NCBI GenBank assembly: GCA_007026445.1
Contig: VDMD01000084.1
Location: 44,537 to 108,536, forward strand
Length of the DNA: 64,000 bases
Source: Schizophyllum amplum
Lineage: Eukaryota > Basidiomycota > Agaricomycetes > Agaricales > Schizophyllaceae
Direction of reading: 5' to 3'
Positions 12,282 through 23,137 of this stretch are shown piece by piece. A program made the position numbers and the translations under genes. Each line of letters opens with the position of its first letter. Position 1 is the stretch's first letter. The notes under the pieces were generated by a model, which was given only the letters and a program-made list of their open reading frames with translations, was not told the origin of the DNA and searched no databases.

Positions 12282-13110
12282 TAAACAACCTGGCATGCTG
12301 TATGTTTTAAGTAGCTCGACTTCGCGTCCATGCGGCGTCAACTTGCATGTATCAATTTGTTTCGATTGACCGTCTTTCAAGCCGACAGCATTGCTCAATG
12401 CTGGTTGTTCCGTCTCCTGCGTCGCTGCTTCCCTTGCTCGAGATGGCAGCTCGCGTGTCTCTCGGATGACCTGCCCTCAAGTGCAATCACATGACATCCG
12501 AAATGTTTGAACTAGCCACGTCAGGAATCTTCCTCTTGCGCTCGTCGGGCTGATCATGAACGTCTCAAGCCGGTCTGTCTCGCCGACTTTCAAAGCTCTT
12601 GCCTGCGAGACCTGATCCGTCGGACATTGGACAATAACATCTCTGTGCCTCAGTCTCTCTCGCGCGAGTATCGAACCCAGAACATTGCCGAAATGCTCCC
12701 GGCGGTCGTGCTTCGCGAAGCGTGGCCATACGAGCTTCAAGTCAACTTCTGTGAGTCACAATAAGCTGAGAGCTTTGGTGAGCGACCGCACACCTCCTTG
12801 TTACGGCAGACATGAGAACCAGCAGCGTTATCCTTTCGTCAACAATAGCGTTGTCATGGGACCGGCGCGCGACAGCTTCTTTATACATTGTGCTATAGCC
12901 CTCGCACAACGTCTCTCTGCGATGGGGCTGGTTACCGCTCCTAGAGAAGACATCCTCAGCTGTGGCCGCCTGCCGGCTGGGAAACAGGTGCGCTGAAGAG
13001 ACCGTGCGTTCAGATCACCGCGATTGGAATAAGTTTCCTGCGGATCCCCGGTCCTTATAACGCGCATTCAGCACCCCGGCCCATACTGCTCCATCCCTTC
13101 ATTCCCCACT
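12282..13110. other. Intergenic region between DUF6535 and the family A copy 2
   Basis: No supported gene. It contains the second copy of the recurring upstream element at 12468, followed by a CACATGACA word and the sequence GAAATGTTTGAA, which is paralleled in the 14980 copy. CT-rich sequence directly precedes the ATG at 13111. Confidence 0.5.
12468..12516 (+). promoter_or_regulatory. Recurring upstream element, copy 2
   Basis: GACCTGCCCTCAAGTGCAAT followed by CACATGACA and, 10 bases on, ATGTTTGAA. It lies about 640 bp before the ATG of the truncated family A gene. The copy at 14980 keeps the same order of words, so about 45 bp are shared. The family A genes probably duplicated together with their upstream DNA. 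Confidence 0.5.
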
Positions 13111-14077
13111 ATGCCTGCAGCGACTATGCGCGCTGTGCATGCGTTGGAGATCCCTGAAATCCTCAGTATGGTCATCGAGGAGCTCGGCAAAAGCTTTGAC
13201 AAAGCGATACGCACCAGCTCGTGCATGGGCGACGGGCACGATATCTATGTCTTTCGCTGCCAGGTTTTTGCGCACATGGCTCTTGTCAACTGGCAATGGC
13301 ACGACATCGTCTCTGTGTGGCTGTGGAGGGACGTCAGTCTTGTCTCTGTCCTCAAGCTTCTCCCGGACGACGCATGGTACTTCTACGACTATGTGAGCCT
13401 CTGCTGTTTGGAAACAGGTCGGGCTTCCTCTCACAAGCCTTCACAGTATGAGATTTTGGATGCATACAGTGGGAGCCTACCTGATCATGTATATGCGAAG
13501 GAAATTGGCGAATGGAGCCATGCGCAGCGTGTCTTGGCGAATCCCATCTTCGTATGCTAGCAACTCCTTTTTCTATCGTTGGCGCGCCCGAAAGCTGACA
13601 CGTGCTCAACAGGTGCTTGCTCGTCCCATCTCTGAGGACGAGTGGAACGGTCTGCTGCGTTACACGCGGCACATCCACACTTTGCATCTGGATGACAGGC
13701 AATCCATGGGACCCGAGAGAGCGGAGTGGCTCGAGATCGACAATGTCGGCCTTGATCTCGATGTTGTATACGACACGATATCCCGGTGTCTACCCACCGT
13801 CCACGTCTTTCCTAAGCTTAAGGAGCTGCTTGTCCATGACTTCACTTGGGATGGGCTCGGTGCCCTGCGCCTCTTCTCTATGAATACGCCGCAACTCACT
13901 GTGCGCTTCATCGACAGGCGTCTTGACGATAGCTGGCATCATGCCGCATCCAGTAAGCTCGACGAACATTTTGTTGACGAGCTGGCGGATAACGGAGCAT
14001 GCGAGGTGGACTGGTACTATGAATATGGGTGGGCAGACGTTGGAAGTGACTCACAGTCCGCCAACGACTCTGGATGA
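13111..14077 (+). CDS. F-box-like protein, family A copy 2, C-terminally truncated
   Basis: Three exons (13111-13392, 13447-13551, 13613-14077) encode about 283 residues. The F-box-like segment is ALEIPEILSMVIEEL with MALVNWQWHDIVSVWLWRDV. The intron positions match copies 1 and 3 exactly (after the WYFYD-type end and after NPIF). Exon 3 aligns with the others (ISEDEWNGLLRYTRHI, VFPKLKELLVHD) until the Asp/Ser-rich tract, where a TGA ends the frame. Copies 1 and 3 continue for roughly 270-330 residues. The lost part could be a deletion, or the gene could be a working short form. Downstream DNA to 14870 shows no clear remainder of the family. Confidence 0.7.
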
Positions 14078-15572
14078 GGACAATCATCGTGGCCATGTGC
14101 TTGACTTCAACGTGTTCCGTGTATAGCTTTGTCATGCTCATCAACTTAGCCAGTTATTGTATCATTGCAGAGCACTCCCGTATCGCGGTGTGCCAATGGC
14201 GGGCCTCTCAACTCGTCGTTGTATGGCCCCATAAGTCCTATCGATGCGTGCGAGTAAGTTATGAACATCTCCGGCACCGTTAAATAACTACACATGCTCG
14301 CATCGCCCGAGTCAAGTTTGGCTTCGCGTCGTACTTCGCCTGTTCACTCTTTTCAGATGCTCCGTCCGAGCCGCGCTGACAGACGGCGGGACATAATCCA
14401 CTAACTCGGGCGAACCTACGTGCAGGGCGGTCATTGCCTTCGAAAGGGCTAACAAGCGCCGAGAGCGACATCCATTACTGACAAGGTGTGTCCGGTTCTG
14501 CCTCTGTTGAAGCTGCGTTATGCGGGAGAGGTGCGCTCGCTCCGAGCAAACCCGCGCTAATCTGCTCCCCGTTTGGGCGACCGTCGGCGCGACCCAGTTT
14601 CGAGTCATGCCGTGGCCGCTGGACCTCGAGTCTGTCGCGTGTTTCCAGTTGGATTGTGGGGTCAATGCGAAGTCACTGTTCTGACATCTTAGTCTACGAG
14701 CGCGTCCATACGCACCCGCCCTTCGGCTTTGCGCGGGGTCAGTGCTCTCTCAAAATCGTTGAGTTGATCATTGGCAATTGCCGAGGACGACGTTCTGCTT
14801 CGCATATCGCCGTAAGCCGTCGCTCTCCCGCTTTCACTCGACGCTGAAGTCCCCGCTGCAGCTCTGCACGCCACTCACAGGACGGATTTTAGGCTAGTAG
14901 GATCGTACTCTTTCTCAAAGCGAGTGTGATCACTCCGCTCAGAGTCCGCGACGTCTGAGCTCGCGGTGAAATTGCAAACGACCGGCCCTCAAGTGACAAT
15001 CACGTGGCATATGCGACATGTTTGATTCCGGTGCTTTTTTGCGCCCTCATCAGGCCCTTAGTCCGCATCTCTGGTCATGCGACGCTAAGAAGAGGATTCG
15101 TAACACACCAGACAGCCGTTGAGCTGGATCCCTCGAAATCCGACGCACGAAACCTGATTTACCTCGACAGACGTGACCTAACTCCTTCGGTGCACAATGG
15201 GCGTTGCTACCTACTTCGGTGCACAATGGATCGTGCTAACTCCTTTCGTCTACAATAGGATCTCCATGACATCGGAGATGTCGTTGCTCCGATCATCGTT
15301 CTTTCCCAGCAACCGCGGGAACACGGCGCTCGCCCTGGATACGTGCCCCGCCGAAGTCGCTCGGCAGTGCGATGAAGGTCGCTCGGCAGCGCGATGAAGT
15401 GCGGCGAAGGAGCGCTGGGTAAGCCGGTCATACAACTCACCACGATGGGCATTCGTTTCTGACCGGTCACATAACGCTTCTTATTTACAGGGGACGCTCT
15501 GACCGCTTCTGCCGCTCTCATTCTCTTCCCCATCGCCCATCCTCTCCTCAAAACTTCCCCATCGCCCATACC
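14078..15572. other. Intergenic region between family A copies 2 and 3
   Basis: No gene is supported. The stretch 14480-14880 has several short ORFs but no alignment by eye to the missing C-terminal part of copy 2. The recurring upstream element copy 3 sits at 14980. Between 15195 and 15245 the word CTCCTTCGGTGCACAATGG recurs in degenerate form. Confidence 0.45.
14980..15032 (+). promoter_or_regulatory. Recurring upstream element, copy 3
   Basis: GACCGGCCCTCAAGTGACAA, then TCACGTGGCATATG and, shortly after, ACATGTTTGATT. It corresponds word by word to the copy at 12468 and lies about 590 bp before the ATG at 15573. The CACGTG core is a perfect E-box palindrome here but CACATG in copy 2. Confidence 0.5.
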
Positions 15573-17345
15573 ATGCACTCGCCGAACCCGCTTGACATCG
15601 CAGAGCTCGTCGACATCGTTCTCGAATATCTCAGCATGTACGACGCATCTATTATCCTCGCCCGCGCCCGCTGCGTGAACCGGCTGTGGTGCTCCTCCGC
15701 AACCCACCGACTCTGGCGGAAAGTCGATCTGTCCGCCGTACTGAGGCTGCTTCCGCGGGATGCATGGTTCATTTACGAGGTGCGTCACCTGTTTGCTATG
15801 CAGAGCGTCACCCGTTTGCTATGCAGACCCTGCCTGATATCTCCAACAGGACGACGGACGCGACGACGAAGACGACGGACGCGACGACGAAGACTCCGAC
15901 GGCGACATCCAGATGGACAAGCCACCCAGTCGGCACATGGTTGCTTACGAGCGCGGCGAGTACAGTCACCGGTCGGATGACTTCGAAAACCCTACCTTCG
16001 TACGTCGCCGCCAACCCGTCGTCCGTTCGCACACACTGAGAGGCTTCTGCTTATCTAGGTCCTCCGCCGCCTGATCACCGAAGACGAGTGGTCTGCGCTG
16101 CTCCCATTCACCCGCCACGTCAAGTTTCTGTACACCATCGGCGGTCCCGGCGATCCCGATGCCCTTCCCAGTCTCAAGGGCATCAGCTTCGAAGCCGTCG
16201 TCGTCTACGACCTCCTCTCGCGCTGTCTCCCCTCATTTCAGCTCTTCCCCCAGCTCGAGGAGCTCGTCGTGCTAGACTATGGGAACAACCCCGAGTCCAT
16301 GCGCCTATTCGACAGCGACGTGCTCCGCGTCATGCGAATGGAGATGGATACCACCGACGGTGACGCTGCAGCGTGCCTCAGCGCGTTGACGGACGTCAAG
16401 CACGGCCTTTGCCCCGTTCAATATCTTGTCATCGACAACAGCTTGGTCGACCAGTCCGACGCCTCCGCTCCGAGTGCTCTCGGCAACGCGTTGAGAGCGT
16501 GCGACTGCCTCCAGCGCTTGCACATCGACAGCCTCCAGATGGAGGGTTGGTGTACTGTTGCCGCGATGCCCTTCCTGACCGAGCTCTTCGTCGTCGACAT
16601 GGGCACCTACTGCGACCTTCTTCCATCATCCGCCTTCATCCCCGCCCCTCTCGCGTTCCCGATTTTACGGACTCTTTGTCTGGAACTGGGGATGGATATA
16701 TATTACTTCTCCCTGCTGCTGCGCATGCGCGACGGCATACCATGGGAGCTCGAAAAGCTGCACATGCCCGCGCAGGTCGACGTTTGTGGCAACTCTGCAC
16801 GCACGATGTTCAACTTGATCCAAGCCTACGTCTCCGCCGGAACTTTGGAGAGCCTCATCATCAATTGCGCCGCGGAGCCCGAGACCGACTTGCCATTCGA
16901 CTGCATCGAGCCGCTCCTCGGGTTTTCGAACCTCACCTTCCTGTACGTGTACACCTCATTCGACTGCGAGCCGCATTTTCAGGCTCTCGACCGCTGGGAG
17001 GTGAACATCATCGCGGGCAGCTTCCCGCGGATGCGCGAGCTCCACTTGTCGCTCAAGTTCCCCGTGACGTCGCTGGTCGCGTTCGCCCAGTTTTGTCCAG
17101 AGCTGGAGGCGCTCAAGGTCGGCGCGTTTGTTGACCGTGACCTCGACTACGTAGACGCGGCAGCTACTTGCGCGGGACGGTCTTGCCAGAGCATGAAGCT
17201 CAAGCGCTTAGATGTGGGCGCCAGACTTCATGAACAGGAGGGTCCAGAAAAGGTCGCGGCCGTCGCTTTCCTGAAGGGCATCTTCCCGGCGGCGCGCTTC
17301 GTCCATTCGGACGACATCATTCGAGGAGGTGAATACTTCAAGTAG
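15573..17345 (+). CDS. F-box-like / LRR-like protein, family A copy 3
   Basis: Three exons (15573-15779, 15850-15999, 16059-17345) in phase 0 encode about 547 residues. Residues 5-65 match the family F-box (LDIAELVDIVLEYL, CVNRLWCSS, RLWRKVDLSAVLRLLP). The middle exon is acidic, with a DDGRDDED repeat, and ends NPTF before a GTACGT donor. The third exon starts with ITEDEWSALLPFTRH and continues in leucine-rich segments with VVVYDLLSRCLPSFQLFP, matching copies 1 and 2. The first intron contains an internal tandem duplication of a CGTTTGCTATGCAGA-like word that creates a second potential acceptor. The gene looks intact. Confidence 0.8.
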
Positions 17346-17551
17346 TGAACATACTTGGTCTCTGTAGTGACAGCTGCATATATCTTATAGGTGCTTGATC
17401 ATCTGCTTGAACTACGCCCGAATGGCTATAATGAAGAGTACGATACATGCGTGCAGCGGCGTGAAATGACGGTGAAGTCAATTGTCCTCTTCGCGCTACG
17501 TCTAGATGGCCACAATAACCTTTTCAAGGCGTACAGAGCTCACGCCTCCCA
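17346..17551. other. Short intergenic spacer
   Basis: The 3' flank of family A copy 3. No feature seen. Confidence 0.4.
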
Positions 17552-18247
17552 CTAAATCGCTCGCTTAAATTGTGCCACAAAATCTACGTTCTCGAAACGC
17601 GCTAAAGGACGATCGGAAACTGGCGGAGCATGCAGGCGCTTCAGCCTGTCCCCCAAAGCCGGATTCGCCGCGAGTGGCAACGCCTCGAGCCCCTCCTCGA
17701 CATCGGTCGGATCACAATGACCGGATTTCTTGATTTCCTCCAGGACGGGGCTGCGAAAGAAGGGCATGACATGCCCATTTCCTTTCGGGCGCCGACCTCG
17801 AGGACGCGTAAGCTGGGATAGAACGGGCTTGACGGCAGGTGGACGAGTGCCGAGGATAGACGATCGAAGACGAACTCGTGCAAGTCAATGCAGAGGAGCC
17901 TCCTGGTAAGCTCAGCCCGAGTCTTGTTCGCCTTTAGCACGGGGCTTGGCACATATTCTGAAAGGACGTCAGCGAGTCAGCGAGATTTTAAGTAGCAAGA
18001 AAAGTTCTGGCCAGTATGGAATCCGATGTTTCCACTCTTCCGGCGACGAGTACGGGTCGGCGCCACGCCAGCGCTGGAGTCGGACAGCTCCCTCTTGAGA
18101 GATGCGCGGAGATGTTACCGACAGGAGTAGTGCAAGAGACGTAGCGATGCTCAAGAACCACGAGCGGAAGGCAGATATACAGCATAGCGGACTACGAACG
18201 ACTTGTAGTGGGTCTTGAGCGGCTACTCGAGCGCGCAGCACGGACAC
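17552..18247 (-). pseudogene. Decayed F-box protein gene on the minus strand
   Basis: Reading the minus strand, 18247-17990 contains an F-box-like pattern: DPLQVVR, a Cys-rich turn, then FRSWFLSIATSLALLLSV and a Trp/Arg-rich WRGADPYSS stretch. A candidate intron end (CCTTTCAG) at about 17958 leads into a leucine-rich exon (HEFVFDRLSSALVHLP, PSLRVLEVGARKEMGMSCP). At that point the frame must change to continue as FFRSPVLEEIKKSGH and on to a stop at 17552. The frame change and the lack of an obvious start suggest a broken gene, but an unrecognised intron could also explain it. Confidence 0.45.
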
Positions 18248-18539
18248 ATCCTAGCTGCAGAACGCTTGATCGACATAATTGAGCAGGCAGGACCGCTACA
18301 AGGACGGCCTAAGGGCATGCCACTCACTCGGTACGCACGCGCTGGCGGCCATCAAACGTCTGCCGGGGTGGGGCCCATAGAGCTCGGTCAGCGTCGATAA
18401 GTCGAACGCACGACAGCCTCTCCCAGCGTTGGCCGAACACGCAAGGGCAAAGAAGACATCGAACAGACACGCGCCTCTTGGGAGGAACAGCGAGGTTCTA
18501 TGGTGAATAGCAGGAGCGCGGCAAGATAGAGGCCGAGGG
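18248..18539. other. Spacer before the minisatellite region
   Basis: Mixed sequence without an open frame of note. It may contain the lost first exon of the minus-strand F-box gene, but I cannot identify it. Confidence 0.35.
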
Positions 18540-18559
18540 CTACGGGACGGAAAAGATTC

Positions 18560-19670
18560 GGGTCAGCGCCTCCAAGAACGTCGAAGAGCGCCCCCCTTCG
18601 CGACCGTCAAGGCGCTCCCTTCGCGACCGTCAAGGCGCTCCCTTGGAGATCGTCGATGCGCCCCTCCACTGCAGAACGTCGAATCTCACCCCCTTCCCGA
18701 AAGTCGAAGCGCCTGCCTCGAACGCGATCGAGGGACGGGCCCCACTTGTTGGAGGACGACATCGAAATTCCCCTTTCCTCCGACGAGACGGTCGAAGCTG
18801 GAACGCCCCCTCCCCGTTTAGAACGTCGAGGCGAGCCGGCGTCGAGACCGTCGAGCCGCGCCCGCCACCGGAGACAACGAAGGGCGCCTCCCTCCGAGAC
18901 CGTCAAGGGGCGTCTCGCCTCTAGAGATGTCGTGGCGTCTCGCCTCTAGAGATGTCGAGGCGTCTCGCCTCTAGAGATGTCGAGCACGCGCCCGCCCTTC
19001 TTCGGCAGCGACCACACGCGTGCCCCTCCACAAACGGAGCAGCTCGGCTCCCTCCCTCCCCTCGGGAATGTCGATGCGCGCGCGGCTTCTAGGACGAATT
19101 TCAAGTAACGCGCCCCATCCTTCGAGAATGACAAACGCGCGCCGTCCTTCGAGACCGTTCGGAGAATCGGAGCCCACACTGACAAACGCGCCCCGTCCTT
19201 CGAGATCGTCGGAGCCCACACTGACAAACGCGCCCCGTCCTTCGAGATCGTCGGAGCCCACACTGACAAACGCGCGCCGCCTTTCGGGATCGTCGAGGAG
19301 CGACCCTTTCGGGATCGTCGAGGAGCGACTCCCCTCGCTGCCTTCGAGAACGGAGAGGCACGATGCCCACCCTTCGGCATCGTCGAAGCACCCATCCCTT
19401 CGGCATCGTCGCAGCACCCATCCCTTCAAGACCGTCGAAGCACCTATCCCTTCAAGACCGTCGACGCACCCATCCCTTCAAGACCGTCGAAGCACCTATC
19501 CCTTCAAGACCATCGAAGCACCTATCCCTTCAAGACCGTCGACGCGCCCTCGCACGGAAGACGTCGACGCGCCCTCGCACGGAAGACGTCGACGCGCGCG
19601 CCGCCCTTCGAGAACGTCGACGCGCGTGCCGCCCGAAGCGCGCCTCCATCCACCCGATAACATCAACACG
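18560..19670 (-). repeat. 26-bp minisatellite array, left block (inverted orientation)
   Basis: Degenerate tandem units built around an inverted repeat CTTCGA-N5-TCGAAG or variants. In 19381-19560 the period is exactly 26 bp (CGTCGAAG occurs at 19381 and 19433, and CGTCGCAG at 19407). On the + strand the spacer is C-rich (CACCCATCCCTTC), so the unit is the reverse complement of the G-rich-spacer unit at 24110-24800 and 25430-25990. Between 19160 and 19290 a 42-bp higher-order period (GAGCCCACACTGACAAACGC plus the TCGA core) is superimposed. ORFs run through it in several frames and are not credible genes. Confidence 0.75.
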
Positions 19671-19684
19671 CGCGCGCTCGCCTT

Positions 19685-19970
19685 TCGTCGAACGTCAAGG
19701 CTCGCCTGTCGTCGAACGTCAAGGCTCGCCTGTCGTCGAACGTCAAGGCTCGCCTTTCGTCGAGCGTCAAGGCTCGGCCCCTCCACGCGCCCGCCTTCAA
19801 GAACGTCGAACGCGGGCCAGCTTCAAGAACGTCGAACGCGGGCCAGCTTCGAGAACGGCGAACGCGAGCCCGCGCAGTAAACGGCGAACGAGGGCCGGCT
19901 TCAAGAACGGCGAACGCGAGCCCGTGCAGTAAACGGCGAACGCGAGCCCGCGCAGTAAACGCTGGAAGGA
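19685..19970 (+). repeat. 24-bp and related short tandem arrays
   Basis: About four 24-bp units containing GTCGTCGAACGTCAAGGCTC at 19685-19775 are followed by units with CGCGGGCCAGCTTCAAGAACG and CGAACGCGAGCCCG(C/T)GCAGTAAACGG in alternation to 19960. The units share the TCGAACG word with the preceding 26-bp family and may derive from it. Confidence 0.7.
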
Positions 19971-20023
19971 TGCCGACGCGCTGGACGTCGAGTGCAAGAA
20001 GTTGGTATTCTAGGCTGATGACG

Positions 20024-20175
20024 TGCTCGTGTTCCAGGATGACGACGGGCTCGTGTTCCAGGATGACGACGGGCTCGTGTTCCAGGATGACGAGGAGCTC
20101 GTATTCCAGGATGACGAGGAGCTCGTATTCCAGGATGACGAGGAGCACGTACTCCAGGACTACGAGGAGCTGATC
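20024..20175 (+). repeat. 24-bp tandem array, six units
   Basis: Units of 24 bp with the core CTCGTGTTCCAGGATGACGA (later units CTCGTATTCCAGGATGACGA), six copies with slow divergence to the right. The period is a multiple of three, so a + strand frame reads an acidic D-D-x-x-LVFQ repeat of about 50 residues. Nothing suggests a start, splice sites or neighbours that would make it a gene. Confidence 0.8.
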
Positions 20176-20247
20176 TTGCACGACATCAGGCTGCGCCAAT
20201 ATCTCCCGGAGGGGACTGTGAGATCGAGAATGCGGAGCACGTACCAG

Positions 20248-20342
20248 GAGTGACTTGCGCTGCGCAGGTACGAGTAGTGACTTGCGCTGCGCAGGTACGA
20301 GTAGTGACTTGCGCTGCGCAGGTACGAGTAGTGACTTGCGGC
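20248..20342 (+). repeat. 27-bp tandem array
   Basis: Three nearly identical units with the core TGACTTGCGCTGCGCAGGTA, followed by CGAGTAG, plus a partial fourth. GCTGCGCAGG includes the palindrome CTGCGCAG. Confidence 0.8.
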
Positions 20343-20394
20343 TGACCTTCGTACGCGCCTTCGAGCGACGAACACCTGCACTGCTCCATGTAGT

Positions 20395-20560
20395 CGAGTC
20401 GGATCCATGTAGTTGAGCCGGATCCACAATGTCGAGCCCGGATCCACAATGTCGAGCCCGGATCCACAATGTCGAGCCCGGATCCACAATGTCGAGCCCG
20501 GATCCACAATGTCGAGCCCGGATCCACAATGTCGAGCCGGATCCTGCACAATGTCGAGCG
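20395..20560 (+). repeat. 20-bp tandem array
   Basis: Six almost perfect copies of GATCCACAATGTCGAGCCCG with degenerate copies at each end. The 20-bp period is not a multiple of three. The perfection of the inner copies compared with surrounding arrays suggests recent expansion. Confidence 0.85.
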
Positions 20561-20767
20561 TAGAGACTTCTTCATCGTTGTTGGGGGACTCCATGAGCAG
20601 AGGGTGAATGCCGACGCCCGGGTTGGAAGCGCGCGGGTGGCTTGAGCGATGGATGGGGTTTGGCTTGAGCGATGGATGGGGTAGTGGAAGAGCGGAGCGC
20701 CTGCATGGTCTGTGACTGGTTGAATTCTGGAGCGCGATACCATCAGCCTTGCGATCATGAGAAGAGA

Positions 20768-20905
20768 AGCAAGACGCGCACCTCGGGCAGCAGCACGCGC
20801 ACCTCGGGCAGCAGCACGCGCACCTCGGGCAGCCGCACGCGCACCTCAGGCAGCAGCACGCGCACCTCAATCAGCACGCGCACCTCGGGCAGCCGCACGC
20901 GGCAT
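20768..20905 (+). repeat. 21-bp tandem array
   Basis: About six units of CACCTCGGGCAGCAGCACGC plus one base, with CAGCAG/CAGCCG variation and one shortened unit near 20868 (CACCTCAATCAGCACGCG). Both strands stay open because the period is a multiple of three. Confidence 0.8.
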
Positions 20906-21039
20906 TGGCTAGCCGCAGCCATCCTCGGGCGCGTCCTACTTATCTCTCCAGAGAACACGGCTACGTCCCTGTTCGTGGGTCCGCGGCTGAGGGAACACGA
21001 CGAGCTCGTTGGTTGTACAGTTGTCTTCCGGTTTCACTT

Positions 21040-21270
21040 CAAAGGTAGCGAGCCGGTCTGGGGGAGCAGCATGGGCGAGCCGGTCTGGGGGAGCAGCATG
21101 GAGTTTGGCTTGGAAGGTTCCCTCCTTGCGGTCCACTGAGCCTAGCGAGCGCATTGTCAGGGATGAGCATCGCGCCATGTCAGGGATGAGCATCGCGCCA
21201 TGTCAGGGATGAGCGCCGCGCCATGTCAGGGATGAGCATCGCGCCATGTCAGGAATGAGCGCCGCGCCTG
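21040..21270 (+). repeat. 27-bp and 23-bp tandem units
   Basis: Two 27-bp units with GAGCCGGTCTGGGGGAGCAG (21050-21105), then about five 23-bp units with GTCAGGGATGAGCATCGCGC or GAGCGCCGCGCC variants (21150-21265). This is the last array before the family C copy at 21734. Confidence 0.75.
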
Positions 21271-21733
21271 CGAGCAGAATACCGTTAACTGGGTGATGAT
21301 CGAAACACAGGTCGCGTTACGCACTTGGTAGATTCCATCCAATTCATCTTTCACAGTGCTCGCCGCTAAGTAACCCGTTCGAAAGACGAAAGCAGAAGTG
21401 CAGACTGGGGAAGGGCAGATACTGGGTCCGCCGCGCGTTTTTATGGTACTCGACGGTGATGTAGAGAGCCATGCGACTGCCATAGTTGCTGAGATAGTTG
21501 TTCGAGGGCAGGATGATGCAGGGATGATGGAGGAGGCGCGGGATGATGAAGGAGTCGCGACGGACGCAAATGGAATCAAGCCCACGTGCTCGATCGGCGG
21601 ACACTCGGACCGGCGGAAACAACACACGGTTACACAGGCACCTGCCTCCGACCGTCACTTGCCCGAGCTCCCTTTCGTTGGACCGACGCTCGCGCTTCCT
21701 GTATACTCAAGCCTTGCTGACTGGGATACTCAG
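21271..21733. other. Unique sequence upstream of family C copy 2
   Basis: No repeat structure. An ORF running into the family C start from 21398 is in the same frame, but the paralog at 7790 places the real start at 21734, and the upstream peptide has no counterpart there. Confidence 0.4.
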
Positions 21734-23137
21734 ATGCACGAAACGCTCTATACCCTAGATATCCTGAATCTTATCCTTGACGATGCAGAACTCCAGCAGG
21801 CCGATCTCTTCCACTGTGCGCTTGTGTGCTCGCTATGGCGCGATGTGGCGGTTCCGAAGATTTGGGAGGACCTGAGGAGTCTTGAGGCCCTCTTCCGCTT
21901 GGTTCCGAAGGAGAGTTTACACTTGGACTACGATGCAGTTGAAGGGCTTCCCAGCGGGCTCGATCGTGATGGTCGCGTAAGTCTGCTTTGCATTCTGTTC
22001 GCGTCCTCCCGTCTGATGATAGCAGCATCACGTGGTGCCTTCTGGCTGGGAGATACTCTTCCAGCGTGCGGCGTTGGCGAAGCGTCTCGTATTGGACATC
22101 AGCGTGCTATCCAGGGATCAACAACGGGCGATCGTCCCGCTCATCTCCCACGCGCCGACGTTTCCGTCCCTCCGACGACTGGTCCTGCACGGCCCCCTTC
22201 AGCGCGAGATAGCGATTACCTCGCCGTGTCTATCTCTCCGCCTGCTTGACTCGAGCGATCACGCATGGGAGGCGTCCAACTTGCAGTCTATCGAGACGGA
22301 TCAAACTCCCCTGTACGACGTCATCCGACTCTTCCACCTACCGCGCGCGCGAACCCTGCACTCCATCTCCGTCACCGCGCAGATCCCCAACCCAACCTCC
22401 TCTCCTCCCTCTTCGACGCGCTCCACTCCACCATCGACCGCCACACCCTCCGCGAGGTATCCGTCACGCGCACCCTCCGCGCCCCCCACCTCTACGAACT
22501 CGCGGACCGCTACTTCCTCACCCTCGCCCACATCGACCATCTCTCCGCCTTCCGCCGCCTCACCCGCCTCGAGCTCCTCGGCGTCGGGGGTCTCATCATG
22601 GAAGACGCGGACTACGCCCGATGCGCGGAGTGGTGGCCCGAGCTGCGCGTCTTCGCCCTGGAGCCGCCCGTGCAGGAGGGCTGGTACCCGAGTATATGCA
22701 CCCTCCGCGCCGTCGAGGCGTTCGCGCGCGGCTGCCCGGATCTCGAGCTGCTGGGCCTGCCTTTGGTGTCGCTGGCCGTGCCCGATGATCTGTCGTCGCT
22801 GTCTCTCAGGCTGAGATCCAGTACAACGTCACCTCCGGCTGTCACGATCCGCGTCGTCGGCGACGGCGCTGCGATCGTGGAAGCCGCACCCGCGGTGACC
22901 AATCTCGCTCCCCATGAGCAGGCTGAGCAGAACCCTCGGCCGCGCACGCGCTACGGCGAAGATCTCGCCTCGTATCTCCTCAACCTGTTCCCCGGCCTAG
23001 ACCGCGTCGTCCACATCGGGCGCACCGCAGCTGATGCGGGATACTATGCGCCTGCGGCAGAGGCCAAGCAGGCGATGTGGGAGAAGTTTGGTGCGACGTT
23101 GGAGGCGCTGAAGGAAGACATGCGCGGAAGGCGATGA
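21734..23137 (+). pseudogene. F-box-like protein, family C copy 2, with one frameshift
   Basis: Exon 1 (21734-21976) and exon 2 (22026-23137) align with the gene at 7790 along their whole length: LDILNLILDDAELQQADL, CALVCSLWRDVAV, LSRDQQRAIVPL, TLREVSVTRTL, DADYARCAEWWPEL and AVEAFARGCPDLELL. Near 22391, within the CCC run, the frame changes from IPNP to LLSSLFDALHS, and one extra C would restore it. Apart from this, about 450 codons are open and similar to the paralog. Either a very recent inactivation or a one-base consensus error would explain it. The gene sits alone between minisatellite blocks. It is expected to act as an SCF-type adaptor if functional. Confidence 0.7.

Noticed and set aside
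20395..20560. 20-bp repeats resembling a CRISPR-like array
   Set aside because: The units are directly adjacent without unique spacers, in eukaryotic DNA. It is an ordinary minisatellite.
20160..20870. Minus-strand ORF of 236 codons over the 18-21 kb arrays, and similar long ORFs in several frames
   Set aside because: They run through tandem units whose period is a multiple of three, are open in more than one frame and on both strands, and show no splice sites or known motif.
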